Shown piece after piece: positions 9,901 through 20,588 of a DNA stretch of 64,000 bases. The notes beneath the pieces were generated by a model, which saw only the letters and a program-made list of their open reading frames with translations, was not told where the DNA came from and made no database searches. Position numbers and translations under genes: made by a program. The first letter of the stretch is position 1; every line of letters begins with the position of its first letter. The stretch spans positions 124,001 through 188,000 of the forward strand of contig JAEUIC010000008.1 of assembly GCA_016795285.1 (NCBI GenBank), given 5' to 3'. Source of the DNA: Planctomycetota bacterium. GTDB taxonomy: Bacteria; Planctomycetota; B15-G4; SIAN01.

Positions 9901-10315
9901 GCCGCTCTACCGCGACACGCTCGGCGTCCGCTACGTGCGGACGTGGGACCGCGGCTTCGAGTTCGCGGCGCCCGAGGCGGCGACGATCGCCGCGGACCGG
10001 CGCTTCACCCTCGACCTCGCCACGAAGCGCGACAAGGTGAGCGTGCTGGCGCCGATCGAGGGCGTCGCCGGCGTGACGCCGTTCGTCACGCTGCCCGACG
10101 GCCAGTGGCTCGGCGCGAAGGTGGCGCGGCGTGATGCGGAGAGCGGCCGCGAGGTGCGCGCGGTGGTGCTCGGCTTCTTCCTCGCCGACGTGAAGGGCGA
10201 CGACGAGCGGCGCGCGCTGCTGGCCGAGGCGCTGCAGTTCCTCGGCGCCGGTCGGAACAGCAACCTCTCGGCGACCGCGGAACCGGTGGCGGCGCCGCCG
10301 CAGGGAGGGTCATGA
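6980..10315 (+). CDS. Secreted clostripain-family (C11) cysteine peptidase with HhH segment
   Basis: ATG 6980 follows CAGGAG and opens on a clear signal peptide ([18 protein letters not shown]). The protein has 1,111 residues. Residues about 244-298 look like a helix-hairpin-helix module (VDLATATREQLLEVPGI, then a KRGMRGPEELRFVE segment), as in ComEA-type proteins. The C11 peptidase domain begins near residue 311 (KKWTVMVYLNAANNLE). The catalytic histidine is H446 in WNHGAG and the nucleophile is C495 in DFDACLM. C11 peptidases usually cut after arginine or lysine and are often activated by self-cleavage. A long C-terminal region of about 350 residues is not recognised and may bind substrate or the cell surface. 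The gene overlaps the next one at ATGA. Confidence 0.85.
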   Translation: MQLRALSLPAALLALASAAGAAGFLPQEAPTKPGAPAKGEAQLDAKVDLRGELATLEQVWKRRTALHWLKGNKELLEALGKVIDPVSAQAIGALVGAQPRFDELDYHYVEKQDNCEERLLATLRADKFRGVADLLEVVATKNYPASVAYADLMAQVELNWRFAAKRGLLDDGGSVSEETRALGRRLAGETERIRGTAGHSFAEIAKDLWKDGKPDDFPAAWFDASCEVISFPFGPLPDDGGFPRVDLATATREQLLEVPGIDGDAADAIVKQRAKRGMRGPEELRFVEALPARDREPLQTLFTVGAAAPMPKKKWTVMVYLNAANNLEPYGIKDMNEMESAGSSSEVNIVVECARFRSEPKVRPNGAYLSNPFAEQEPEYYRGLDNEPGTRRWYVLKDDDPLRVRSVMLGNIGETDAGRPEPLADFGRYAVENFPAENYALVIWNHGAGWSGVSADENTHHTLEMGDVRVALEGIQQSLRAQGKGKLDVLDFDACLMATLEVAYELRDTVDFLASSQETEPGDGMAYGEYLRWLNTYPEAPPASLAKAMVETYVRAYAPGGVQVEGDFWSGNETKSALRLSKVAELKAAVEEVAKLLHGKKELLGEVADQIVKETRAFGNLVDLQDFLVKVVAREKGDGALKAAAERVIDLLGYPADVDAQLVNEVLLKRRSPGAVIWGFNGWASPPRNLAPFVANSRFAKTPLAGPDERGDYVARIAFPPMLKNGKSGKLEFVTEINWHFEGESEKRTAKDFKNWIFTADFPSHAAVLAEGHAIGNHRSHGLSIYFPAYLGFDPDYLRLQFAQDSAWTELVRKFPIKELGPAKPVALLGLNHVTKGTRAELGKAVVFEELERKVRALDVAASWQADLKALGHEADAIRDPKPYGLDWTALLDHFEQRVVVLDNHAGGETGGGGMSMEDVYAMVAQFMPGGGGGKRVKVPRFVGPEGRDLMRHLQAGGRVLLGQPGAGAAVWDTPLYRDTLGVRYVRTWDRGFEFAAPEAATIAADRRFTLDLATKRDKVSVLAPIEGVAGVTPFVTLPDGQWLGAKVARRDAESGREVRAVVLGFFLADVKGDDERRALLAEALQFLGAGRNSNLSATAEPVAAPPQGGS

Positions 10316-10785
10316 ACGCACCGCACGGACCGCGTGGCGCGAAGTCGGCCCCGAACACGCCGCGCCCGAAGATGGTGCTCGATCCGGGCCACGGCATCCG
10401 GGCGTCGGGTGCTGCCGGCTTCTGGCGCGATTGGTTCCCGTTCACTCGCGGTCAGTGGGCCTGCGTGGCGCTCTCGGCGGCGGTGATCCTCTGGCACGTG
10501 CCGGACGTGAACGCGTTCCCGATGCTCAACGATTGGTACCGCCCGCGGCCGGGCGAGCCGTGGTTCCTCGCCGCGGCCGGCGCGTGGGTCGCGATCTTCG
10601 CGCTCAAGATCGGCGAGCGGACGATCGGCGTGCTCCATCGCCGCGATCGCTCCGAGAGCGCCGTCGCGATCGACGAGCGGCGCGCGCGGCGCCGGCGGCG
10701 GGTGAACGACGCGGTCGTCGCCCTCTTCGCGCTCGCCGCTGCCTGCTTCGCCACCGCCGTCCGCCAGGGCTTCCAGTTCCGTTGA
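10312..10785 (+). CDS. Hypothetical membrane protein coupled to the C11 peptidase
   Basis: This 157-residue protein starts within the stop of the C11 peptidase gene (ATGA), so the two are probably translated together. It has a charged N-terminus and three likely hydrophobic segments: around WACVALSAAVILWHV, WFLAAAGAWVAIFAL and VVALFALAAACFATAV. No family was recognised. The coupling suggests a role in anchoring, export or control of the peptidase, but that is inference. The convergent sulfotransferase gene ends 13 bases downstream. Confidence 0.6.
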   Translation: MNAPHGPRGAKSAPNTPRPKMVLDPGHGIRASGAAGFWRDWFPFTRGQWACVALSAAVILWHVPDVNAFPMLNDWYRPRPGEPWFLAAAGAWVAIFALKIGERTIGVLHRRDRSESAVAIDERRARRRRRVNDAVVALFALAAACFATAVRQGFQFR

Positions 10786-10798
10786 CGAGCGCGCGCCG

Positions 10799-11482
10799 CT
10801 ACGCGCGCGGCCGCGCCTCGCGCAAGGCGAGCGCCTCGCGGTAGAGCGCCATGTCGCGCGCGTGGAAGCGCTCGACGCGGCGGCGGGCGGCGGGGTCGTC
10901 GAGGAACTCGCAGGGCGCGCGCGGCGCGGCGCGCTTCTCGTCGTGCACGGCGAGCGGCCGACCGAGGAAGCGCGCGCCGAACTCGGCGAGGTCGTCGGCG
11001 TAGTGCTCGACGATGCCGACGAAGTCGAAGCGGCGAAGCGGCACGCCCACGAGCCACTGCGACTGGTAGTCGCGGTACTTCCGCGAGAAGAGGAACCGCT
11101 CGAGCGACCACTGCTCATCGACGACGCGGCTGCGGCCGGGCGGCAGCTCCTTGCGGCGATGGCGCTCGAAGATGAAGTGGTAGTTCGACACGGCGCGCGC
11201 GACGGGCTCGCGCAGCCACGTGATCAGCCGCGTCGGCCGCGCGCGGGACAGCGCCGCGTACTTGAGCGGCAGGAAGTGGCCGAAGATGCCGTGCTCGTCG
11301 GGCAGCACGAGGCGGCCCGAACGGCGGCCGTGCCACCACGCTGAGAGGAGCCGGCGCAACGGAGTCGTGCCGAACGGCCGGTCGTCGTAGTCGAGCTGCA
11401 GCGCGGCGCCGAAGTGGTCGCGCATCGCCTTGCGGAAGCTCGTCCCGGCCGTCTTCGGGATGTGGACCATCAACCAGAGCAT
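10799..11482 (-). CDS. Sulfotransferase family protein
   Basis: The 227-residue product carries the two PAPS-binding motifs of sulfotransferases: HIPKTAGTS at residues 7-15 (5'-phosphosulfate loop) and RLITWLREPVARAVSNYH near residue 85 (3'-phosphate binding). This pattern is typical of the Sulfotransfer_2 group, which modifies polysaccharides and glycoconjugates. It would move sulfate from PAPS to a sugar or surface-polymer hydroxyl; the acceptor is unknown. It lies 67 bases downstream of a GT39-like glycosyltransferase on the same strand, which fits a shared role in surface glycan modification. Confidence 0.85.
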   Translation of the reverse strand: MLWLMVHIPKTAGTSFRKAMRDHFGAALQLDYDDRPFGTTPLRRLLSAWWHGRRSGRLVLPDEHGIFGHFLPLKYAALSRARPTRLITWLREPVARAVSNYHFIFERHRRKELPPGRSRVVDEQWSLERFLFSRKYRDYQSQWLVGVPLRRFDFVGIVEHYADDLAEFGARFLGRPLAVHDEKRAAPRAPCEFLDDPAARRRVERFHARDMALYREALALREARPRA

Positions 11483-11549
11483 CGCGACGCTCCGGGAACG
11501 AGGGGCGTGTCGCGACCTGCTCGCGTGTTGCGGTACCCGCCTCGCAGCA

Positions 11550-13199
11550 TCACCGCGGCAGCTCGACGACCGCGGCGATCAGCGCTCCGTCGCGGCTCAC
11601 CGTCGCGAGGCGGCGCGGCAGCGTGCCGAGCCACGTCGCGAAGTCGCCCCACCACGGGCAGTCGCGGAACGGCGGATCGCGGTTGGCGCGCCGCAGTCCG
11701 TCGGGCTCCCCGAGGTGGCGCGCCGCGAGCACGACCACCAGCGCGGTCGCGCCGCTGCGCGCGAGCTCCGCCTGCAGCTCCGCCAGCGAGCGCGCGCTGG
11801 TGAACCACGGCCGCAGCGGCTCGCCACCCGGCAAGAGGCCGCGTTGCGCGAGGTCGCCTTCCACTGCCGCGCGCAGCGCCGCCGCGGGCTCGGCGAGGCG
11901 CAGCTCGCGCCACGGCTGCGCGTCGATCAGCAGCTCGTCGGAGAGCTGCAGCGTGAACTCGAACAGCCGATCGTCGGGCCGCAGCACCGCGTGCACCTCG
12001 GCGAAGAGGTCGCTCGCGGCGTCGGGCTTGCCGTGCAGCGCGGCGAGCAGCGGCCGTTGCGCGACCACGCTCGGCGCGCCCGCTGCGGCGATCAGCACGA
12101 GCGGGGCGAAGGTCACGAGGCGCGCGCGCTCTCGCGCCAGCGCGCCGCACGTCGCGACCAGCAGCCACGCGCCGTGCAGCAGCAGGTAGGGCGTCGCCGG
12201 CAGCAGGAAGCGGTCGCGATGGAAGATGCCGCTGCCGAGGAAGAGGTAGAGCGGCAGCGAGGCGGCGAGCAGCAGGCGATGGGGGCCGCCGTCGCGGCGC
12301 AGCGCCGCCGCCAGCGAGGCGACGAGGCCGAGCGCCACGACGAGGGCCAGCACCACGCCGCCGTGCGCGGTCGGGAAGTCGCGCGCGTAGACGAGCCAGC
12401 CGCTCGCGGCCGCCTGCGCATCCTCGGGGCGATAGCCGTCGTGCAGGAACGCCGCCTGCGTCGCGAAGCCGGCGCGGAACTGCTCGAAGGAGAGCAGCGT
12501 CGCCGGCGCACCGATCGCGTAGCCGAGCGCCGCGCCGAGCAGCGCCGGCACCACGCGGCGGCGCAGCGCGACCAGCAGCACGAGCCCGAAGATCCCGGCC
12601 GAGTACTTGGTGGCGGTCGCCAACCCGAGCAGCACTCCTGCACGGAACCGCCGTCCGCGCGAGAGCGTCGCCGCGTCGCGCCCCGCCACGCCATCGATCG
12701 CCAGCAGCGCGAGCAGCGTCGTGAGGCTCTCGTTGCCGCAGAGCGGCGCGCGGCCGATCGCGAGGCCGTCGAGCGCCAGCAGCAGCGCGGCGGCGAGGCC
12801 GACCGCGGGCGAGAAGAGGCGCCGCCCGAGGCGCGCCAGCAGCAGCACCGTGGCGACGCTCGCCGCGATGGAGAGGAGCCGCCCGGTCAGCACGATCAGC
12901 CACGGGCTCATCGTCTCGCGCGCGACGAAGTGGGCGAAGCTCGGGTCGTCGCCGAGCAGCACGCGCACGCCGCCGACCAGCGCGCTCGCGCCGGCCAGCA
13001 GGTAGCCGAAGAGCGTCGGGTTGATGAAGTAGCGCGTGTCGAAGCGGCCGTTCAGCAGCTCGCGCGCGAGGTCGACGTAGTGCTGCTCGTCGTGGCGGAG
13101 GAAGGCGCGGCCGGCGATCGCGGAGCCGTCGGGCCACCAGCGCAGCCAGAGCGTCAGCGCGGCGATGGCGAGCAGCGCCAGCCGTTCCCCGCGGCTCAT
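11550..13199 (-). CDS. GT39/PMT-like integral membrane glycosyltransferase
   Basis: The 549-residue protein begins MSRGERLALL and has about ten or more hydrophobic segments. After the first one it has FLRHDEQHYVDLARELL, which matches the acidic (D/E) catalytic loop of GT-C transferases that use lipid-linked sugars (GT39/ArnT/PMT type), followed by NPTLFGYLLA. The C-terminal 150 residues are soluble and probably periplasmic. The start codon overlaps the boxR stop (ATGA on the minus strand), so it is expected to be co-translated with that regulator; the reason for this arrangement is unclear. The sulfotransferase follows downstream. Confidence 0.8.
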   Translation of the reverse strand: MSRGERLALLAIAALTLWLRWWPDGSAIAGRAFLRHDEQHYVDLARELLNGRFDTRYFINPTLFGYLLAGASALVGGVRVLLGDDPSFAHFVARETMSPWLIVLTGRLLSIAASVATVLLLARLGRRLFSPAVGLAAALLLALDGLAIGRAPLCGNESLTTLLALLAIDGVAGRDAATLSRGRRFRAGVLLGLATATKYSAGIFGLVLLVALRRRVVPALLGAALGYAIGAPATLLSFEQFRAGFATQAAFLHDGYRPEDAQAAASGWLVYARDFPTAHGGVVLALVVALGLVASLAAALRRDGGPHRLLLAASLPLYLFLGSGIFHRDRFLLPATPYLLLHGAWLLVATCGALARERARLVTFAPLVLIAAAGAPSVVAQRPLLAALHGKPDAASDLFAEVHAVLRPDDRLFEFTLQLSDELLIDAQPWRELRLAEPAAALRAAVEGDLAQRGLLPGGEPLRPWFTSARSLAELQAELARSGATALVVVLAARHLGEPDGLRRANRDPPFRDCPWWGDFATWLGTLPRRLATVSRDGALIAAVVELPR

Positions 13200-14146
13200 C
13201 GCGCCCCCTGCAGGAGGGTCGCGAGCTGCTCGGCGCTGCCCGCTTCGCCGAGCGCGCTGGTGTCGATCACGTGGTGGGCGAGGCGGTAGAGCGGCGCCCG
13301 TTCGGCGAGGATCTCGCGCAGCCGCGCCATCGCGGCAGGCTGACCCTGCATCGGCCGCGAGTCGCCCTGTTCGACCACGCGGTTCCAGTGCTCCTCGGGC
13401 GTCGCCTTGAGCCACACGGTCACGAAGCGGCGGCGCAGCAGCGCGTAGGTCTCGGGGGCGGCCACGATGCCGCCGCCCGTCGCGACCAGCAGCGGCCGCT
13501 CGTCGACCAGCAGCGTCTCGAGCGTCTCGCGCTCGAGCTGCCGGTAGTAGCTCTCGCCGTGCAACGTGAAGAGGTCGGCGAGCGGCATGCCGGCGCGCGC
13601 CTCGACCTCGTGGTCGAGCTCGATGAAGGCGAGCTTGCAGCGGCGCGCCACCGCGCGGCCGATCGAGCTCTTGCCGGCGCCGCGCAGGCCGATCAGCGCG
13701 AAACGGTGGGGCGACGGCTGCGTCGCGGCGATCTCCTCGAGACGCGTGCGCGCCTCGTCGAGCGCGTGGTCGGGCAGCTGGTCGACCAACGAGTGGACCC
13801 GCCACCGCTGCGGTGCGGCGCCGGGGCGGGCGGGCGCGGCGGGGGTGAGCAGCGCGGCGAGGTCGAGGTGGAGCGCCGCGGCGAGCCGGGCGAGCACCTG
13901 CAGCGAGAGGTTCGCCTTGCCGAGCTCGACGTCGGTGAGGAAGCGGCGCGAGAGGTCGGCGGAGGCGGCGAGCGCGGCGACCGTCAGCCCGCGGGCGGCG
14001 CGTGCCGCGCGCAGCCGCATGCCGAGCTCGAGGGCGATCGCGGTCCAGTCGACGCCCGGCGACGGCACGCCCGCGACGCTGCCCTCGGGGGCGAGCGGCG
14101 GGGCGCTGCGCGGGGGGCGGGAGCGGCGATGGGGGGCACTCGGCAT
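13196..14146 (-). CDS. boxR: BoxR/BzdR-type regulator: XRE helix-turn-helix fused to shikimate-kinase-like domain
   Basis: Residues about 28-90 form an XRE-type helix-turn-helix (LGMRLRAARAARGLTV, then ADLSRRFLTDVELGKANLS). Residues about 145-310 form a shikimate-kinase-like domain with P-loop GLRGAGKSS, the acidic ELDHE, and ATGGGIV. This exact fusion is the BoxR/BzdR family, repressors of benzoate-degradation genes whose kinase-like domain senses benzoyl-CoA instead of phosphorylating shikimate. Its divergent position next to boxC and boxB supports the assignment. The start is uncertain: ATG 14146 (316 residues) is chosen over ATG 14164 because a candidate -10 element lies between them. Neither has a clear Shine-Dalgarno site. 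Confidence 0.88.
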   Translation of the reverse strand: MPSAPHRRSRPPRSAPPLAPEGSVAGVPSPGVDWTAIALELGMRLRAARAARGLTVAALAASADLSRRFLTDVELGKANLSLQVLARLAAALHLDLAALLTPAAPARPGAAPQRWRVHSLVDQLPDHALDEARTRLEEIAATQPSPHRFALIGLRGAGKSSIGRAVARRCKLAFIELDHEVEARAGMPLADLFTLHGESYYRQLERETLETLLVDERPLLVATGGGIVAAPETYALLRRRFVTVWLKATPEEHWNRVVEQGDSRPMQGQPAAMARLREILAERAPLYRLAHHVIDTSALGEAGSAEQLATLLQGAR

Positions 14147-14153
14147 GGGCACG

Positions 14154-14233
14154 ATACTGCTCATCGAGTGGGGAAACGTCAAGAGTCGGTGAGCAACATA
14201 CTGCTTGTCGCCCGGGGCGACGCGCGCTACCTT
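14154..14233. promoter_or_regulatory. boxR/boxC divergent control region with direct repeats
   Basis: Two near-identical 13-mers, ATACTGCTCATCG at 14154-14166 and ATACTGCTTGTCG at 14198-14210, are 44 bases apart, about four helical turns. On the minus strand TTGACG (14182-14177) and CAGTAT (14159-14154) are 17 bases apart and could be the boxR promoter. On the plus strand TTGTCG (14205-14210) and TACCTT (14228-14233) are also 17 apart and could be the boxC promoter. Each repeat therefore overlaps one promoter core, as expected for operators of an autoregulated BoxR repressor. The repeats are seen; the function is inferred. Confidence 0.45.
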
Positions 14234-14242
14234 TCCCGCCCC

Positions 14243-15883
<1,641 letters not shown>

Positions 15884-15944
15884 TCGCGAACCGCCATTCC
15901 TCGCCGCGATCGCCCGATCGCCGGCGTTCCACGGAGCCGTGACC

Positions 15945-17356
<1,412 letters not shown>

Positions 17357-17360
<4 letters not shown>

Positions 17361-17797
17361 GCCGTCCGCCGGACGACGCCTCGCACGATCGATCGCACGG
17401 CGGCGCGGGCCGCGGCAGCACGCCGCCCCGCGCCGCCGACGTCGATGCCCGCCTCCCGCCCGGGGTCGCCGCCGTGGTCGCGCGCGGCGAGACGCTCTGG
17501 CTGATCGACCATCCGCGCGCGCTGCCGCCGCTCGGCGCGCCGCCGGCCGATTGGGTGGTCGTGCCGCTCGCGTTCGCGTGGATGTACCCCGACTCGCTGG
17601 TCGTCGCCGACGCGCTCGACTTCGCGCGCCGCGGGCTGCTCCTCACCGGCCATCTCCACGGCCACCACGACCCGGCCGCCGCGCTGCGCCGCCTCGCCGC
17701 GCTGCTCGACGGCCTCGCGTTGGCGCTCGATCCCGTGCACGAGCTCCACGCCACCGCGCTGGTCGTCGTCGCCCGCCGCCGCGGGAGCGCACCGTAG
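17357..17797 (+). CDS. Hypothetical 146-residue protein coupled to boxB
   Basis: The start overlaps the boxB stop (ATGA), which implies translational coupling. The N-terminal 35 residues are polar and probably disordered. The rest is a compact alternating pattern with GVAAVVARGETLWLIDH, DWVVVPLAFAWMYPD, and a histidine-rich HLHGHHD segment near residue 98, and ends VHELHATALVVVARRR. No family was recognised. The histidine cluster could bind a metal. Because of its place in the box operon it may serve benzoyl-CoA metabolism, for instance in handling BoxB iron or as an unusual electron-transfer or stability partner, but nothing in the sequence proves this. Confidence 0.6.
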
Positions 17798-17831
17798 GGT
17801 TGAGGGAGCGGGGGGCTCCCTGCCCGCGAGC

Positions 17832-17837
17832 TACCAT
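17832..17837 (+). promoter_or_regulatory. -10-like TACCAT upstream of surface-protein gene
   Basis: TACCAT followed by CGCG lies 30 bases before the chosen start of the next gene, in a 70-base gap. Similar TACNAT/AACAAT boxes precede several other genes here (20529, 39679, 42421). A matching -35 was not found. Confidence 0.3.
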
Positions 17838-17866
17838 CGCGTCCGCCGCGATCGATGGGGGAAGCG

Positions 17867-20485
17867 ATGGATCGCACGCGACGCGTCGGCGCCCTCCTGC
17901 TGCCCGCCCTGCTCGTGGTCGCATGGATGGCGTGGCGAGCGACGCGTCGCGCGGCCGTTCCGCCATCGCGTGAACGATCGGCGCCGACCGCGCCGGCGGA
18001 GAGTCCGCTCGCGCCGATCGCGCCGGCTCGCGAAGCGATGGAGCGCCTCCGGCCGCCCTCGCGCGACGACGCGAGTTCCGACGCGAAACGAGCCGCGGCG
18101 ACGGAACGCCGTGCACTGCCCGGTCCCGCCGACGGGATCGAAGTGCGGGTGATCGAGGGCGATCGTCGCGAGCCGATCCCCTTCGCGCGGGTCGGGCTCT
18201 CGCGTGGCGGCAACGGCGGCTTAGATCCAGGCGACCTAGTCGGCGACGCGACGTCGCTTCGCCGCGCCGCCTCGCAGCTCTTCGCAGCGGATGCCGGCGG
18301 CGTCGCGCGCGTGCCATGGCCCGCGAACGTCGGTTCGCGCGATTGGCTCTTCGCCATCGAGGGGGAGCGACGCGGCGCGCTCCGCCTCGACGGCACGGCG
18401 GGCGCACTCGTCGAGCTCGAGCTGTGGCCGGCGCGCGCGGTGAGCGTGCGCGTCGTCGACGCATCCGGGGCGCCGGCGATCGGCACGCCGGTCCGCTTCG
18501 GGTCGAGGCTGCATGGCGAGTTCCAGGCGGCACTGCGCGAGGTCGTCACCGCGCCGCCCGACGGAGTCGCGCGGCTCGACGGACTCGACACGCTCGATCG
18601 AGGCTGGCGCTCCGGCTCGCTCGCCGAATGGGGGGTGTTCGTGCCTTCGCTGCACGATCCGCCGTTCGCGTCGGTCGATCCCGAGGCTCCGCCCGACGAG
18701 CCGGTGCTGCTGCGGCTGCCGGCCGAGGTCGCGCTCGAGGTGGTGTTGCGGACTGCCACCGGTCAGTCCTACCGAGGACGTGGCAGCATCAGCGTCTACT
18801 CCTTCGACGCCGAAGGATCGATCGCGAGCGAACGGCAGCAGGGGGCGAGCTTCGTCGACGGCCGCGCTCGCTGCGCCGCGTTGCCGCCGTCGATGCCGTT
18901 GCTGATGCAAGTGGAGGCCGACGGGCTCGCGGCGACGATCGAACGACGGATCGTGACGCCGGCGATCGGCGAGCCCCCTTTGCTCCTCGAGTTCGAGGTC
19001 GAAGCCAGCATCGACGGGATCGAGGGGAGGGTGGTCGGCGAAGACGGGGCGGCGGTGGTGCACGCACCCCTCGAGCTCGAACTCCGCAGCTCGATGCGAG
19101 TGCGCCGGCTGCGCGCCGAGAGCGACGAAGAGGGGCGTTTCCGCTTCGACGCCGAGCTGCGAGTCGCCGAGCTGCTCGGATCGAGTTTCCGCCTCCTTCG
19201 CCCCGACGATCGCTCGCGCATGGCGAGCGGCGCCCTGTCGGAGGCGGCAGTGGAAGCGACGCTTCGGCTCGGCGACGTCGTGCTGCGACTGCGGCCGCTC
19301 CTCGTTTCAGGACGCGTCGTCGATACGCAAGGTAAGCCGATCGACTCCGCGGCCGTCGCGATCTCCTTCGGTCGACCGCTGACAGAGGAGGAAGAGGCCT
19401 CCCTGGACGAGCCGTGGCCCTCGACCTCGAGCGATCAGGAGGGCCACTTCGCGTTGTTCGGGGCGATCGATCTCGCGAGCGCGACCGTGCAGGCGTCCGA
19501 TGGCTTCGGCGCTCGTCGGAGTCCCCCGATTCCGTTCCAATCCGGCGCGACCGACGTCGAGCTGTGCCTGCCAGCGACCGGCCGTCTCCTCGGCCGGTTG
19601 CTGCTCGATCCCGGCGTCCCGCTCCAAGGGCTGCAGCTCTGCGCCGCGCCCTCGGCCGGGTCGGACATCGACGCCCAGATGCAATGGGCGATCACGCTCG
19701 GCGACGCGAGCTTCGCGTTGCTCGGGCTCGCTCCCGGCGACTGGGATGTCGAGCTGCGCTTGCTGACGGGCGGGGCACCGACCCGCCTCGCATCGATCGA
19801 GCGGGTGAGCGTCACGGCGGACGGCGCCACGCTCGATCCCCGGCTCGATCCGATCGACCTCCGTGGTCGCCTCCACGCCGCCACCGTCACGATCGTCGAT
19901 GGATCGGGGCGGCCTTGCAGAGGCGCGCTCCTTCGCGCGTTCGACGGGGAGCGTGGCGACCTGCTACTCCAGTGCGACGGTTCTGGCGGCGTCGTTCGTC
20001 TCTCGACCGATCGCTCCGAGTTGCGAGTCGAGGTCGCCGCGCCCGGATTCAGGGCCGCCCGACTCGACTCGGTCCGAGGCGAACGACGAGTCGAGTTGTC
20101 GCGCAGCGCGGTGCGGCCCGTCACGCTGCGCCTCCCCGCGCCCGTCGCGACGCGCTACGCCGAACTCCTGCTGAAGTTCTCTCTGCGACTCGAGCTGCGC
20201 TCGATGGAGGCTGTGGGGAGTGCTTGGCCATGGCTCGAGACGGAGGTCGACCCCGACGGGAGCGCTCGCTTCGCGGCGGTCGAGGCGACGCGTCACGCGG
20301 CTCGCGCGACGCTCTTCCGTCGCCAGGACGACTCCGGCAGCAGCGCGCCGCGGGGCGTCGAGCTCGAGCCGGAGGCGCTCTCCGGCTTCGCGATCGAGGG
20401 CGAGGCGCCGCTCGATGTCGAGCTGCCGATCGGTCTCGCCGCGTTCGAGGCCGCGATCGCCCAACTCACCGCTCGCGACGGGTGA
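17867..20485 (+). CDS. Membrane-anchored protein with carboxypeptidase-regulatory-like (Ig-like) domains
   Basis: ATG 17867 has GGGGGAAG directly upstream; ATG 17855 in the same frame lacks a ribosome site. The 872-residue product opens on a signal-anchor (VGALLLPALLVVAWMAW) and then a Ser/Arg/Ala-rich linker. The remainder is a chain of beta-sandwich units with motifs such as VRVVDASGAPAIGTPVRF, IEGRVVGEDGAAVVHAPLEL and VSGRVVDTQGKPIDSAAV, the pattern of carboxypeptidase-regulatory-like domains common in Planctomycetota surface proteins. It is probably extracytoplasmic and structural or adhesive. Codon use is looser than in neighbours (TTA, AGT and TTG codons occur), which hints at different expression or history. 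Confidence 0.65.
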   Translation: MDRTRRVGALLLPALLVVAWMAWRATRRAAVPPSRERSAPTAPAESPLAPIAPAREAMERLRPPSRDDASSDAKRAAATERRALPGPADGIEVRVIEGDRREPIPFARVGLSRGGNGGLDPGDLVGDATSLRRAASQLFAADAGGVARVPWPANVGSRDWLFAIEGERRGALRLDGTAGALVELELWPARAVSVRVVDASGAPAIGTPVRFGSRLHGEFQAALREVVTAPPDGVARLDGLDTLDRGWRSGSLAEWGVFVPSLHDPPFASVDPEAPPDEPVLLRLPAEVALEVVLRTATGQSYRGRGSISVYSFDAEGSIASERQQGASFVDGRARCAALPPSMPLLMQVEADGLAATIERRIVTPAIGEPPLLLEFEVEASIDGIEGRVVGEDGAAVVHAPLELELRSSMRVRRLRAESDEEGRFRFDAELRVAELLGSSFRLLRPDDRSRMASGALSEAAVEATLRLGDVVLRLRPLLVSGRVVDTQGKPIDSAAVAISFGRPLTEEEEASLDEPWPSTSSDQEGHFALFGAIDLASATVQASDGFGARRSPPIPFQSGATDVELCLPATGRLLGRLLLDPGVPLQGLQLCAAPSAGSDIDAQMQWAITLGDASFALLGLAPGDWDVELRLLTGGAPTRLASIERVSVTADGATLDPRLDPIDLRGRLHAATVTIVDGSGRPCRGALLRAFDGERGDLLLQCDGSGGVVRLSTDRSELRVEVAAPGFRAARLDSVRGERRVELSRSAVRPVTLRLPAPVATRYAELLLKFSLRLELRSMEAVGSAWPWLETEVDPDGSARFAAVEATRHAARATLFRRQDDSGSSAPRGVELEPEALSGFAIEGEAPLDVELPIGLAAFEAAIAQLTARDG

Positions 20486-20528
20486 TCGCGGGCGTCGGTC
20501 GCTCCATGGCGGGGCCTCCCCGCCCCGC

Positions 20529-20534
20529 TACGAT
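20529..20534 (+). promoter_or_regulatory. -10-like TACGAT upstream of metallopeptidase gene
   Basis: TACGAT followed by CGCG lies 55 bases before the start of the HExxH metallopeptidase gene, just after a GC-rich stem (GGGGCCTCCCCGCCCC region). It belongs to the recurrent TACNAT boxes in this window. No clear -35 partner. Confidence 0.25.
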
Positions 20535-20588
20535 CGCGCCCCTTTCCAGCGCCGCCGCGGTCGGTGGCCACTCGTCGAGCGAACGACC

